Below are positions 39,199-49,179 of a stretch of 64,000 bases of DNA, piece by piece. Within the stretch, counting starts at the first letter, position 1. Every line of letters starts with the position of its first letter. Position numbers and translations under genes: made by a program. The notes beneath the pieces were generated by a model. It was not told where the DNA came from and did not search any database. It was given only the letters and a program-made list of their open reading frames with translations. The DNA comes from Mycobacterium basiliense (GTDB taxonomy: Bacteria; Actinomycetota; Actinomycetes; Mycobacteriales; Mycobacteriaceae), in assembly GCF_900292015.1 (NCBI RefSeq), contig NZ_LR130759.1, forward strand, positions 2,294,001 to 2,358,000, read 5' to 3'.

Positions 39199-39990
39199 TC
39201 AGGTGAATCGGAACCAGCGGCGCGCCGCGAGCCCCGCCAGCGTTCCCCACACCGCCAGGACAACGACGCCGAACCAGTCCATCGACAGGGTCATCGCCTG
39301 TGAGAGCGCCTCGGTGAGTGCGCCCGACGGAGTAAGACGAGCGGCCCACTTGACCGCCGTCGGAATGATGTCCGTCTCCAGCGTCAGGGCGCCGAATCCG
39401 GCGAACACGAACCACATCAGGTTGGCCACCGCCAAAACGATCTCGGCCCGTAGGGTTCCGCCGAGCAGCAGGCCAAGGGCGGCAAATCCCGCGGTGCCCA
39501 ATGCGATAACGGCCGCGCCCAACGCCAAGGCCGCCGGCGCCGGACGCCAACCGAGCGCAAAGCCGATGGCTCCCAGGATGACCGCCTGCAGGAACACCAC
39601 GGCAACCACGGCCAGGGACTTGCCGACGATGATGCCCCAGACCGGCAATGGGGTTGCCCCCAGTCGCTTCAACGCTCCGTACCGGCGATCGAACGCGACC
39701 GCGATGGCCTGTCCGGTAAACGCGGTGGAGATGACCGCCAGTGCCATGATGACCGGAACAAACGTAGCGGCGCGGTGCGGTCCGAAGGAGCCCAGCGGCA
39801 GCAGCGTCATCCCGACCAACAACGTGATCGGGATGAACATGGTCAGCAGCAGCTGCTCGCCGTTGCGCAGCAACAGCTTCAGCTCCAGGCTGAACTGGGC
39901 GGCCAGCATTCGGGACACGGCATTGGGCCGCGGGTCAGGGGCGAAGGTGCCCGGGGGAAACAGGGGGCCGTCGGTCTTGCTTTGCGTCAC
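39199..39990 (-). CDS. ABC transporter permease, DrrB/ABC-2 type
   Basis: 263 residues with about six membrane helices, for example LLLTMFIPITLLVGMTLLPL and VPVIMALAVISTAFTGQAIA near the start. The segment FDRRYGALKRLGATPLPVWG is the cytoplasmic coupling motif of ABC-2 export permeases. The start overlaps the stop of the ATPase gene (ATGA). The two form an export system of unknown substrate; linkage to ctaA and mptB suggests, but does not prove, an envelope or haem-related role. Confidence 0.85.
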   Translation of the reverse strand: MTQSKTDGPLFPPGTFAPDPRPNAVSRMLAAQFSLELKLLLRNGEQLLLTMFIPITLLVGMTLLPLGSFGPHRAATFVPVIMALAVISTAFTGQAIAVAFDRRYGALKRLGATPLPVWGIIVGKSLAVVAVVFLQAVILGAIGFALGWRPAPAALALGAAVIALGTAGFAALGLLLGGTLRAEIVLAVANLMWFVFAGFGALTLETDIIPTAVKWAARLTPSGALTEALSQAMTLSMDWFGVVVLAVWGTLAGLAARRWFRFT

Positions 39991-40937
39991 GGTCGCAACT
40001 TTCTGCCAGTCATGTCCAAGAAGACGTCCTCAAGGCTGCGCTGCTCGACCCGCATATCGGTGGCGAGCACGTCGATGCGAGCACACCAGGCGGTGACGGT
40101 GGCCAGCACTTGTGGGGTGATTGGACCTTCGACCAGGTACTCACCGGGCGTGATCTCGCTGGACTGGTAATCCTCCGGCAATGCCGTGGCCAACAACGAC
40201 AGATCCAGCCGCGGCGGTGCGGTAAACCGCAGCTGGTCCTTGGCCCCGCTGCGCATCAATTCCGACGGCGTACCCGCTGCCACCGTGACGCCGTGGTCGA
40301 TGATCACCAACCGGTCGGCAAGCTCTTCCGCCTCTTTGAGTTGATGGGTGGTCAGCAGCACGGTCACGCCGTCGCGTCGCAGGGCGTCGATCAATTCCCA
40401 CACCAGGAGGCGGGCATGGGCATCCATGCCCGCGGTGGGTTCGTCGAGGAATACCAGCTCAGGACGGCCCACCAGGGCACAGGCCAGCGCAAGCCGTTGC
40501 TGCTGCCCCCCGGAGAGCCGGCGGAAGGTGGTGTTTGCGACGTCGGTGAGGCCCAAGGTGTCGAGTAACCAACGCGGATCCAACGGATCGGCCGCATAGG
40601 CCGCGACGAGGTCGAGCATTTCGCCGGCGCGCGCCGCTGGGTAGCCGCCGCCGCCCTGCAGCATCACGCCGATACGCGGGCGCAGGCGCGCGTTGTCGGC
40701 GATCGGGTCCAGCCCCAATACCTCGATGGTGCCGGTGTCCGGGCGTACGAAACCCTCACACATTTCCACCGTCGTCGTCTTGCCGGCCCCGTTGGGACCT
40801 AGCAGCGCCAGCACCTCTGCGGCGTGTACCTCGAGATCGAGGTTGGTGACGGCATTTAGCGATCCATAGTGTTTACCGACCCCACGGAGCCGCACCACGA
40901 TTTCGGGGGCCGGGGGTTCGCTGGGCGCCGAGCTCAC
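39987..40937 (-). CDS. ABC transporter ATP-binding protein, DrrA type
   Basis: 316 residues. Walker A LLGPNGAGKTTTVEMCEG (about 42-59), signature LSGGQQQRLALACAL and Walker B LVFLDEPTAGMD followed by the H-loop TTHQLKEAEELADR are all intact. The C-terminal extension (from about 230) is of the kind seen in DrrA-like exporters. It overlaps the permease gene downstream and the mptB stop upstream, so mptB-ATPase-permease is one transcription unit. Confidence 0.92.
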   Translation of the reverse strand: MSSAPSEPPAPEIVVRLRGVGKHYGSLNAVTNLDLEVHAAEVLALLGPNGAGKTTTVEMCEGFVRPDTGTIEVLGLDPIADNARLRPRIGVMLQGGGGYPAARAGEMLDLVAAYAADPLDPRWLLDTLGLTDVANTTFRRLSGGQQQRLALACALVGRPELVFLDEPTAGMDAHARLLVWELIDALRRDGVTVLLTTHQLKEAEELADRLVIIDHGVTVAAGTPSELMRSGAKDQLRFTAPPRLDLSLLATALPEDYQSSEITPGEYLVEGPITPQVLATVTAWCARIDVLATDMRVEQRSLEDVFLDMTGRKLRP

Positions 40938-42631
40938 GTGGAGTCAGCGTAGGCGTCGGGTGCCGACGTCGGACGCCGGGTCACCGCAGGCTCAGTCGCC
41001 GGCGCCGCTGGTTGGTCTTGTTCCGCGGCGTCAGCGGGTAGTCCGCGCCACGGTAACCGTTGGTAGGTCAGTGCGATCAGCACCAGCACAATGATCGCGC
41101 TGGCCAGCGTGGCATCCACGATCTGGAACAACGCGAAGCGATCACCATTGGCCGTGGGGCCGAAGATGCCGACGATGAGGGTAACGACGATGGCTGCCAC
41201 CCGGAATCCCGTGCGGGTCGCCCAGGCGGCCAGCGGAATGATTGCCCAGAGCAAATACCAGGGCTGCACCACGGGGAACAACAACACGGTGAGACCGAGT
41301 GCCACTCCAAGGCCTCCGATCGGGTGCAGTCGGCCGCGAAAGACCGCCAGCAACAGCCAGCTGACCATCACCATGATGATCAGCACACCCATGGCGCGCG
41401 TCAGGGACAGCACCGCGGTGGTGTGATCGCCGAGGCCCAGCAAGATCCCCACCTGCCCGGTGCCCAGTGCCAGCAGCGTCGGCGGTGACATCCAGCTGCG
41501 CACCACGTTGGCGGTGCCCAGTGTGTACATCCAGCCGAACCCCAGTCCGCTGGCCCAACCGACAATCGCCATCACCGACACGGCCAAGCCGGCCATCGCA
41601 CCACCGGCGAGTAGCAGCGCCTTGATGGTGCCACCGCAGCGGTATGCCAGTGCCATGGTGATAAAGCCCAGTGCCAGCAGCGAGGGGAGCTTTACCTGCG
41701 ATGACAGCGTGATCAGGATCGACCCCGCCGCCAGCATGCCCAGGGGTTCCCATTGCGCGAGCGCCTTGACCCGCCACGACGTGGGTAGCAGTTGGGGGGC
41801 ATCTAGGCCACGCAACGCGAATTCGGCGCCGGCCAGCATCATCCCGAGCATCAGCGCTTCGTTGTGGATGCCGGCGACCAGGTGCATGAACAGCAGCGGA
41901 TTGGCCGCGCCGAGCCATAGCGCGCTCACTTCGGCGACCCCGCAGCGCTGGGCAAGACGCGGCGTTGCCCAGACGATCAACGCCACCCCGATCAATACCA
42001 CCAGCCGATGGAAGAGCACGGCCGCGACGATGTTCTCCCCGGTGAGGTGGGAGATTCCGCGACCGATCCACAAAAACAGGGGACCGTAGGGTGCCGGCGT
42101 CTCCCGCCACAGGCTGGGCACCGACAATGTGAAGACATGGCCTAGGCCGAGCCCGGATGCCGGCCCCACCCGATAGGGGTCGAGCCCGTCGCGTGCGATC
42201 TGGCTTTGGGCCAGGTAGGAATAGACGTCCTTGCTGTACATCGGCGGGGCGACCAACAACGGCAGCATCCACAACAGCAGGGTGCGATCCAGTTCGCCGC
42301 GCGACATGCGACGTTTGCCCAGCGCGAACCGGCCCAGCATCAGCCAGGCCAAGGCCATCATGACGGCCCCGGTGGTCGTCATCGTCAACGACACCGTCTG
42401 GATTCGCGATGGCAGATTCAGTAGCCGGACGCCGAAGGTGGGATCCTGTACGACCGGCCTGGCCCCCGCGCCCAGCGCGCCGACGCCCATCAGGACGGTG
42501 CCGGTGGCGCCGAACAACCGGGTGCGCCGCAGTGCGCTGAGTTCGGCGGCATTCAGCGGCGAACCCACCGCCTGCTCGTCGCCATGCAAGCTGGCGATCG
42601 ATGAGCTCAGCGTGTGGTGGCGGGCTGCCAT
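40934..42631 (-). CDS. mptB: Polyprenyl-phosphate-mannose alpha-(1,6)-mannosyltransferase MptB
   Basis: 565 residues with about 13 hydrophobic helices, a GT-C glycosyltransferase. The first extracytoplasmic loop holds the acidic catalytic-type motif SKDVYSYLAQSQIARDGLDP near residue 140. The family makes the proximal alpha-1,6-mannan core of lipomannan at the outer face of the membrane, using polyprenyl-phosphomannose. The synteny slot is Rv1459c, shown by others to be MptB. The stop overlaps the ATPase gene. It is divergent from the SUF operon with 172 bases between. The C-terminus is an unstructured Pro/Ala tail. Confidence 0.87.
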   Translation of the reverse strand: MAARHHTLSSSIASLHGDEQAVGSPLNAAELSALRRTRLFGATGTVLMGVGALGAGARPVVQDPTFGVRLLNLPSRIQTVSLTMTTTGAVMMALAWLMLGRFALGKRRMSRGELDRTLLLWMLPLLVAPPMYSKDVYSYLAQSQIARDGLDPYRVGPASGLGLGHVFTLSVPSLWRETPAPYGPLFLWIGRGISHLTGENIVAAVLFHRLVVLIGVALIVWATPRLAQRCGVAEVSALWLGAANPLLFMHLVAGIHNEALMLGMMLAGAEFALRGLDAPQLLPTSWRVKALAQWEPLGMLAAGSILITLSSQVKLPSLLALGFITMALAYRCGGTIKALLLAGGAMAGLAVSVMAIVGWASGLGFGWMYTLGTANVVRSWMSPPTLLALGTGQVGILLGLGDHTTAVLSLTRAMGVLIIMVMVSWLLLAVFRGRLHPIGGLGVALGLTVLLFPVVQPWYLLWAIIPLAAWATRTGFRVAAIVVTLIVGIFGPTANGDRFALFQIVDATLASAIIVLVLIALTYQRLPWRGLPADAAEQDQPAAPATEPAVTRRPTSAPDAYADST

Positions 42632-42792
42632 CAGAGCAGCCTAGCCCCGGCGACGACGCGGCCCGCCGCGGAGCGGTGCGATCGGGCAAGCGATCTCCGC
42701 GTAGTCGATGTGTCGTGGTTGTGTGGTCGATGTGTGACGGATGCAACCCCTCACCTGACCTCGCTTGCTGGACCGATTCCCGGAATTGCGTC

Positions 42793-42807
42793 ACACTAGT
42801 GTTGTGA
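42793..42807. promoter_or_regulatory. Candidate SufR operator at the start of sufR
   Basis: ACACT (42793-42797), five bases, then TGTGA (42803-42807); the centre also forms a perfect ACACTAGTGT palindrome. This equals the ACACT-N5-TGTGA motif that I recall being reported for M. tuberculosis SufR. It overlaps the proposed GTG start at 42804, so bound SufR would sit on the promoter or first codon and autoregulate the operon. Confidence 0.6.
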
Positions 42808-43556
42808 AAATCCGATCGGAGCTAGCGGCTGCCCACGAGGCTGCCCCGGCGACCGCTGCGGGCTCGGATGGTCACACTCGCCGCGCCATCGTGCGCCTTC
42901 TGCTGGAATCCGGGTCCATCACCGCCGGCGAGATCGGCGACCGGCTGGGCCTGTCGGCCGCCGGCGTACGGCGTCACCTCGACGCATTGATCGAAGCGGG
43001 CGACGCGGAGTCCGCGGCTGCGGCGCCGTGGCAGCAAGCGGGCCGGGGACGGCCCGCGAAACGCTACCGACTGACCGCGGGCGGCCGGGCCAAACTAGAC
43101 CACGCCTACGACGATCTGGCCGCCGCGGCGATGCGGCAACTGCGAGAAATCGGCGGCGAGGATGCGGTCCGCACGTTTGCGCGGCGCCGGATCGATGCGA
43201 TTCTGGCCGATGTCACGGCGGCTGACGGTCCCGACGACGCCGCCCTGGAAGCCGCGGCCGACCGGATCGCCACTGCGTTGACCAGCGCTGGCTACGTCGC
43301 CACCACCACCCGGGTGGGCTTGCCGATCCACGGTGTGCAAATCTGCCAGCATCACTGCCCGGTTTCCCATGTTGCCGAGGAATTCCCGGAGTTGTGTGAA
43401 GCCGAGCAGGAGGCTATGGCCGAGGTGCTCGGTACCCACGTGCAGCGGTTGGCGACCATTGTCAACGGAGACTGTGCCTGCACAACCCATGTGCCACTAA
43501 CGCCGGCGCCCAGCCCGCGCCAACACATCACGAGCACCAGAGGAGCGTCCGCATGA
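42804..43556 (+). CDS. sufR: SufR, iron-sulfur-sensing repressor of the SUF operon
   Basis: 250 residues from GTG 42804. The frame is open 13 codons further back, and the operator overlap makes a leaderless message possible. The N-terminal winged helix (about 25-75) includes [20 protein letters not shown] and [11 protein letters not shown]. Cysteines at about 181, 185, 198, 224 and 226 ([24 protein letters not shown]) can hold the regulatory Fe-S cluster. The stop overlaps the sufB ATG. It represses the suf genes when Fe-S supply is sufficient. Confidence 0.88.
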   Translation: MKIRSELAAAHEAAPATAAGSDGHTRRAIVRLLLESGSITAGEIGDRLGLSAAGVRRHLDALIEAGDAESAAAAPWQQAGRGRPAKRYRLTAGGRAKLDHAYDDLAAAAMRQLREIGGEDAVRTFARRRIDAILADVTAADGPDDAALEAAADRIATALTSAGYVATTTRVGLPIHGVQICQHHCPVSHVAEEFPELCEAEQEAMAEVLGTHVQRLATIVNGDCACTTHVPLTPAPSPRQHITSTRGASA

Positions 43557-44998
43557 CACTCACACCAGAGGCCAAGACCGCGGCCGAGCCGTTGACCCAG
43601 GAAGAGGCCATCGCTTCGCTGGGTAAGTACGGCTACGGTTGGGCGGACTCGGATGTCGCCGGCGCCTCGGCCAGGCGAGGTCTTTCAGCGGCGGTTGTCC
43701 GCGACATCTCCGCCAAGAAGAGCGAACCCGAATGGATGCTGGAAACCCGACTCAAGGCCTTGCGCATCTTCGACCGCAAGCCCATGCCCAAGTGGGGTTC
43801 CAACCTCGAGGGCATCGACTTCGACAACATCAAATACTTTGTTCGCTCCACCGAGAAGCAGGCCGCGAGCTGGGACGATCTGCCCGAAGACATCCGCAAC
43901 ACCTACGATCGGCTGGGCATCCCGGAGGCCGAGAAGCAGCGTCTGGTTGCGGGCGTGGCCGCCCAGTACGAGTCCGAGGTGGTGTACCACCAGATCCGGG
44001 AGGATTTGGAGGCCCAAGGCGTCATCTTCCTTGACACCGACACCGGTCTGCGGGAACACCCAGAGATCTTCAAGGAGTACTTCGGCACCGTTATCCCCGC
44101 CGGGGACAACAAGTTCTCGGCGTTGAACACCGCGGTGTGGTCGGGCGGCAGCTTTATCTATGTCCCGCCCGGGGTGCACGTCGACATCCCGCTACAGGCC
44201 TACTTCCGGATCAACACCGAGAACATGGGCCAGTTCGAGCGGACGTTGATCATCGCCGACGAAGGCTCCTACGTGCACTACGTCGAAGGCTGTACCGCGC
44301 CGATCTACAAGTCGGACTCACTGCACTCGGCGGTGGTCGAGATCGTCGTCAAGCCGCATGCGCGCGTTCGCTACACCACCATCCAGAACTGGTCGAACAA
44401 CGTCTACAACCTGGTGACCAAGCGGGCCCGCGCCGAGGCGGGCGCCACCATGGAATGGATCGACGGCAACATCGGGTCCAAGGTGACGATGAAATACCCG
44501 GCGGTGTGGATGACCGGTGAGCACGCCAAAGGCGAAGTGCTGTCGGTGGCGTTCGCCGGCGAAGACCAGCACCAGGACACCGGGGCCAAGATGCTGCACC
44601 TGGCGCCCAACACCTCGAGCAACATCGTGTCCAAGTCGGTGGCGCGTGGCGGCGGCCGTACCTCGTATCGAGGTCTGGTTCAGGTGAACAAAGGCGCGAA
44701 CGGCTCCAAGTCCAGCGTGAAATGTGATGCGCTGCTGGTCGATACGATAAGCCGCAGCGACACCTATCCCTACGTCGACATTCGCGAAGACGACGTCACG
44801 ATGGGCCATGAGGCCACCGTGTCGAAGGTCAGCGAGAACCAGCTGTTCTACCTCATGAGTCGCGGTCTGACCGAGGACGAGGCCATGGCGATGGTGGTGC
44901 GCGGCTTCGTGGAGCCGATCGCCAAAGAACTCCCCATGGAATACGCGCTCGAGCTCAACCGGCTGATCGAGCTGCAGATGGAGGGCGCGGTCGGATGA
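43553..44998 (+). CDS. sufB: SufB, Fe-S cluster scaffold subunit (no intein)
   Basis: 481 residues, the size of a mature SufB. The orthologue in M. tuberculosis (Rv1461) is interrupted by an intein; here conserved tracts such as [35 protein letters not shown] and [17 protein letters not shown] run without interruption. SufB with SufC and SufD builds Fe-S clusters from sulfur delivered by SufS/SufU. The start overlaps sufR and the stop overlaps sufD. Confidence 0.96.
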   Translation: MTLTPEAKTAAEPLTQEEAIASLGKYGYGWADSDVAGASARRGLSAAVVRDISAKKSEPEWMLETRLKALRIFDRKPMPKWGSNLEGIDFDNIKYFVRSTEKQAASWDDLPEDIRNTYDRLGIPEAEKQRLVAGVAAQYESEVVYHQIREDLEAQGVIFLDTDTGLREHPEIFKEYFGTVIPAGDNKFSALNTAVWSGGSFIYVPPGVHVDIPLQAYFRINTENMGQFERTLIIADEGSYVHYVEGCTAPIYKSDSLHSAVVEIVVKPHARVRYTTIQNWSNNVYNLVTKRARAEAGATMEWIDGNIGSKVTMKYPAVWMTGEHAKGEVLSVAFAGEDQHQDTGAKMLHLAPNTSSNIVSKSVARGGGRTSYRGLVQVNKGANGSKSSVKCDALLVDTISRSDTYPYVDIREDDVTMGHEATVSKVSENQLFYLMSRGLTEDEAMAMVVRGFVEPIAKELPMEYALELNRLIELQMEGAVG

Positions 44999-46179
44999 CG
45001 TCCGCCCCCGCCAATGCCGCACTCAACAAGGGCGAACTTTTCGCATCCTTCGACGTTGAGGCTTTCGAGGTTCCACATGGACGCGATGAACTCTGGCGCT
45101 TTACCCCGCTGAAGCGACTGCGCGGCCTGCACGACGGTTCCGCGCTCGCCACCGGTGCGGCCAAGATCACCGTCAGCGAGCACCCCGGCTTGCGCACCGA
45201 GACCGTCCGCCGTGGTGACGATCGCCTGGGTCAGGGCGGTGTGCCCGCCGACCGGGTTGCAGCCCAAGCGTTCTCGTCGTTCAACGCCGCGACGCTGGTC
45301 ACCGTCGGCCGGGACACGCAGATTGCGGATCCGGTGAACATCACGGTCACCGGGCCCGGCGACGGTGCGGTGGCCTACGGGCACCTGCAGATCAGGGTCG
45401 AAGAACTCGGCGAGGCCGTGGTGGTGATCGACCTCCGGGGCAGTGGAACCTACGCCGACAACGTCGAGTTCGTCGTTGACGACGCGGCGCGACTCACCGT
45501 TGTGTGGATCGCCGACTGGGCCGACGACATGGTGCACCTCACCGCACACCACGCTCGCCTCGGCAAGGACGCGGTGCTTCGCCACATCTCTGTCACGTTG
45601 GGCGGTGAGGTGGTGCGGATGTCGGCCAACGTGCGGTTCTCCGGGCCCGGTGGCGATGCCGAACTGCTGGGCCTGTATTTCGCCGACGACGGCCAACACC
45701 TTGAGTCGCGGCTGCTGGTGGACCACGCGCACCCCGACTGTAAGTCCAACGTGTTGTACAAGGGTGCGCTGCAAGGGGATCCGGCGTCGTCACTACCCGA
45801 CGCGCACACCGTCTGGGTGGGGGACGTGCTGATTCGTGCCGCGGCCACCGGCACCGACACCTTCGAGGTGAACCGCAACTTGGTGCTCACCGACGGCGCC
45901 CGTGCCGACTCGGTACCCAACCTGGAGATCGAGACCGGAGAAATCGCTGGTGCCGGACATGCCAGCGCCACTGGCCGCTTCGACGACGAGCAACTGTTCT
46001 ATCTGTGCTCGCGCGGCATCCCGGAAGAGCAGGCTCGCCGGCTGGTGATCCGGGGCTTCTTCGGCGAGATCATCTCCAAGATCGCGGTGCCCGAGATACG
46101 CGAGCGCCTGACCGCAGCCATCGAACACGAACTGGCCATCACAGAAGCAAAGGCAACGGAGAAGACAACCGCCTCATGA
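44995..46179 (+). CDS. sufD: SufD, Fe-S cluster assembly subunit
   Basis: 394 residues. The beta-helix core and the C-terminal helices with [20 protein letters not shown] are shared with SufB, its paralogue and partner in the SufBC2D complex. The segment [20 protein letters not shown] near residue 240 holds the conserved Cys/His region. The start overlaps sufB and the stop overlaps the sufC ATG (ATGA). Confidence 0.95.
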   Translation: MTSAPANAALNKGELFASFDVEAFEVPHGRDELWRFTPLKRLRGLHDGSALATGAAKITVSEHPGLRTETVRRGDDRLGQGGVPADRVAAQAFSSFNAATLVTVGRDTQIADPVNITVTGPGDGAVAYGHLQIRVEELGEAVVVIDLRGSGTYADNVEFVVDDAARLTVVWIADWADDMVHLTAHHARLGKDAVLRHISVTLGGEVVRMSANVRFSGPGGDAELLGLYFADDGQHLESRLLVDHAHPDCKSNVLYKGALQGDPASSLPDAHTVWVGDVLIRAAATGTDTFEVNRNLVLTDGARADSVPNLEIETGEIAGAGHASATGRFDDEQLFYLCSRGIPEEQARRLVIRGFFGEIISKIAVPEIRERLTAAIEHELAITEAKATEKTTAS

Positions 46180-46946
46180 CCATTCTGGAAATCAAAGACC
46201 TGCACGTGAGCGTCGAAAGCCCCGACGCCACCGAGATCCCGATCCTCAACGGGGTAGACCTGACCGTGAAATCCGGTGAGACACATGCCTTGATGGGTCC
46301 CAACGGCTCCGGCAAGTCCACCCTGTCCTATGCCGTTGCCGGTCACCCCAAGTACCAGGTGACTTCGGGTTCGATCACGCTGGACGGCGCGGATGTGCTG
46401 GCGATGAGTATCGACGAGCGCGCGCGGGCCGGACTGTTTCTGGCGATGCAGTATCCCGTCGAGGTGTCCGGCGTCTCGGTGTCGAACTTCCTGCGCTCGG
46501 CGGCGACGGCCATCCGGGGCGAGGCGCCGAAGCTGCGGCACTGGGTCAAAGAGGTCAAGGCTGCCATGGCCGCCTTGGACATCGACCCGTCGTTCGCCGA
46601 GCGCAGCGTCAACGAAGGTTTCTCGGGCGGAGAAAAGAAGCGCCATGAGATCCTGCAGTTAGAGCTGCTTAAGCCAAAGATCGCCGTCCTCGATGAAACC
46701 GACTCCGGCCTGGACGTGGACGCACTGCGCGTGGTCAGCGAGGGCGTGAACCGTTATGCCGAAGCAGAGCACGGTGGCATCCTGCTGATCACCCACTACA
46801 CCCGCATCCTGCGCTACATCCATCCGGAATACGTGCACGTGTTCGTCGGCGGCCGCATCGCCGAGTCCGGCGGGCCCGAGCTTGCCGACGAACTTGAGCA
46901 GAACGGCTACGTCCGCTTCACCCAGACGGCGGCCACCGGGGTCTGA
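46176..46946 (+). CDS. sufC: SufC, ATPase of the SUF complex
   Basis: 256 residues from ATG 46176, which overlaps the sufD stop; earlier in-frame codons belong to the sufD region. Walker A LMGPNGSGKSTLSYAVAGHP, the signature NEGFSGGEKKRHEILQLELL and Walker B KIAVLDETDSGLDVD are typical of SufC, including the Asp-Glu-Thr variation. It drives conformational change in SufB-SufD. Confidence 0.96.
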   Translation: MTILEIKDLHVSVESPDATEIPILNGVDLTVKSGETHALMGPNGSGKSTLSYAVAGHPKYQVTSGSITLDGADVLAMSIDERARAGLFLAMQYPVEVSGVSVSNFLRSAATAIRGEAPKLRHWVKEVKAAMAALDIDPSFAERSVNEGFSGGEKKRHEILQLELLKPKIAVLDETDSGLDVDALRVVSEGVNRYAEAEHGGILLITHYTRILRYIHPEYVHVFVGGRIAESGGPELADELEQNGYVRFTQTAATGV

Positions 46947-48203
<1,257 letters not shown>

Positions 48204-48205
48204 AG

Positions 48206-48697
48206 TTGCGACTGGAGCAGATGTATCAGGACGTGATCCTCGATCACTACAAGCACCCTCAGCATCGCGGGTTGCGGGCGCCGTTCGGCGCGGAGGTCTA
48301 CCACGTGAACCCGATCTGCGGCGACGAGATCACCCTGCGGGTCGCGCTGTCGAACGACGGGACGACGGTGGCCGATGTTTCCTACGATGGTCAAGGTTGC
48401 TCGATCAGCCAGGCATCGACCTCGGTATTGACCCAGCAAGTGATCGGCCAAACGGTGCCAGTGGCAATGAAGACCATCGATGCCTTCAGCGAGATGGTGT
48501 CCTCACGCGGAACTGTGCAGGGCGATGAGGACGTTCTGGGCGACGGAGTGGCGTTTTCGGGAGTCGCGAAATATCCGGCCCGGGTGAAGTGTGCGCTGCT
48601 GGGCTGGATGGCTTTCAAAGACGCGCTGGTCCAAGCCATTGCGGCATCGGCGCTGGTCGACGACGGTGAAGATTTGGAGGAGGCCACCAATGAGTGA
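48206..48697 (+). CDS. sufU: SufU, zinc-dependent sulfur acceptor
   Basis: 163 residues from TTG 48206, just after the sufS stop, with GGGAGATCC upstream. The zinc/persulfide ligands Cys38 and Asp40 (NPICGDE), Cys65 (GQGCSIS) and Cys129 (RVKCALL) are all present. It accepts sulfur from SufS and passes it to SufB. The C-terminus overlaps the start of the sufT-like gene by eight bases. Confidence 0.93.
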   Translation: MRLEQMYQDVILDHYKHPQHRGLRAPFGAEVYHVNPICGDEITLRVALSNDGTTVADVSYDGQGCSISQASTSVLTQQVIGQTVPVAMKTIDAFSEMVSSRGTVQGDEDVLGDGVAFSGVAKYPARVKCALLGWMAFKDALVQAIAASALVDDGEDLEEATNE

Positions 48698-49037
48698 AAC
48701 CACTGCTGCCAACGAGGAGTTGCTCGCCGACGTCGAGGAGGCGATGCATGACGTCGTCGACCCGGAGCTGGGGATCAACGTCGTGGACCTGGGACTGGTT
48801 TACGGGGTTGACGTGGCGGATTGCGACGACGGGACCGTCGCACTGATCGACATGACCTTGACATCGGCGGCTTGCCCGCTGACCGACGTCATCGAGGATC
48901 AGTCGCGCAGTGCCTTGGTGGGCAGCGGCCTGGTCGACGAGATCCGCATCAACTGGGTATGGAACCCACCCTGGGGTCCGGACAAGATCACCGATGACGG
49001 GCGCGAGCAACTTCGCGCGCTCGGCTTTACCGTTTAG
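48690..49037 (+). CDS. sufT: SufT-like MIP18/DUF59 protein
   Basis: 115 residues from ATG 48690, with GGAGGAGG upstream inside sufU. DUF59 signature: VVDPELGINVVDLGLVYGVD and the conserved Cys in LTSAACPLTDVIED. Such proteins assist late maturation of Fe-S proteins. It is the last gene of sufR-B-D-C-S-U-T, all coupled by overlaps or gaps of at most three bases. Confidence 0.9.
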   Translation: MSETTAANEELLADVEEAMHDVVDPELGINVVDLGLVYGVDVADCDDGTVALIDMTLTSAACPLTDVIEDQSRSALVGSGLVDEIRINWVWNPPWGPDKITDDGREQLRALGFTV

Positions 49038-49068
49038 CTCCTGCCCACCGGCGCCCGGACTTCGAGGC

Positions 49069-49080
49069 CCCCCCGGGGGG
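49069..49080. terminator. GC-only palindrome between convergent suf operon and fadE15
   Basis: CCCCCCGGGGGG, preceded by a further C, lies about 30 bases after the last SUF gene and 100 bases before the end of fadE15. The perfect symmetry has no loop and no T-run follows, so it is at best a non-canonical terminator. It is listed because it is the only strong dyad in this convergent gap. Confidence 0.25.
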
Positions 49081-49179
49081 TCGCCACCGGCCATGCGGCG
49101 TCGCGGCCGAAGGCAAGGTTGCCCTCGGCGGCAGCGGATTTGGCGGGCATCGGTGCGGCGCCGACCGCAGACGGACGCC

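Noticed and set aside
41142..42794. 550-codon minus-strand frame overlapping mptB in another frame
   Set aside because: It is Arg/Gly/His-rich, as expected of an out-of-frame GC-rich shadow. The mptB frame has GT-C helices and the SKDVYSYL motif.
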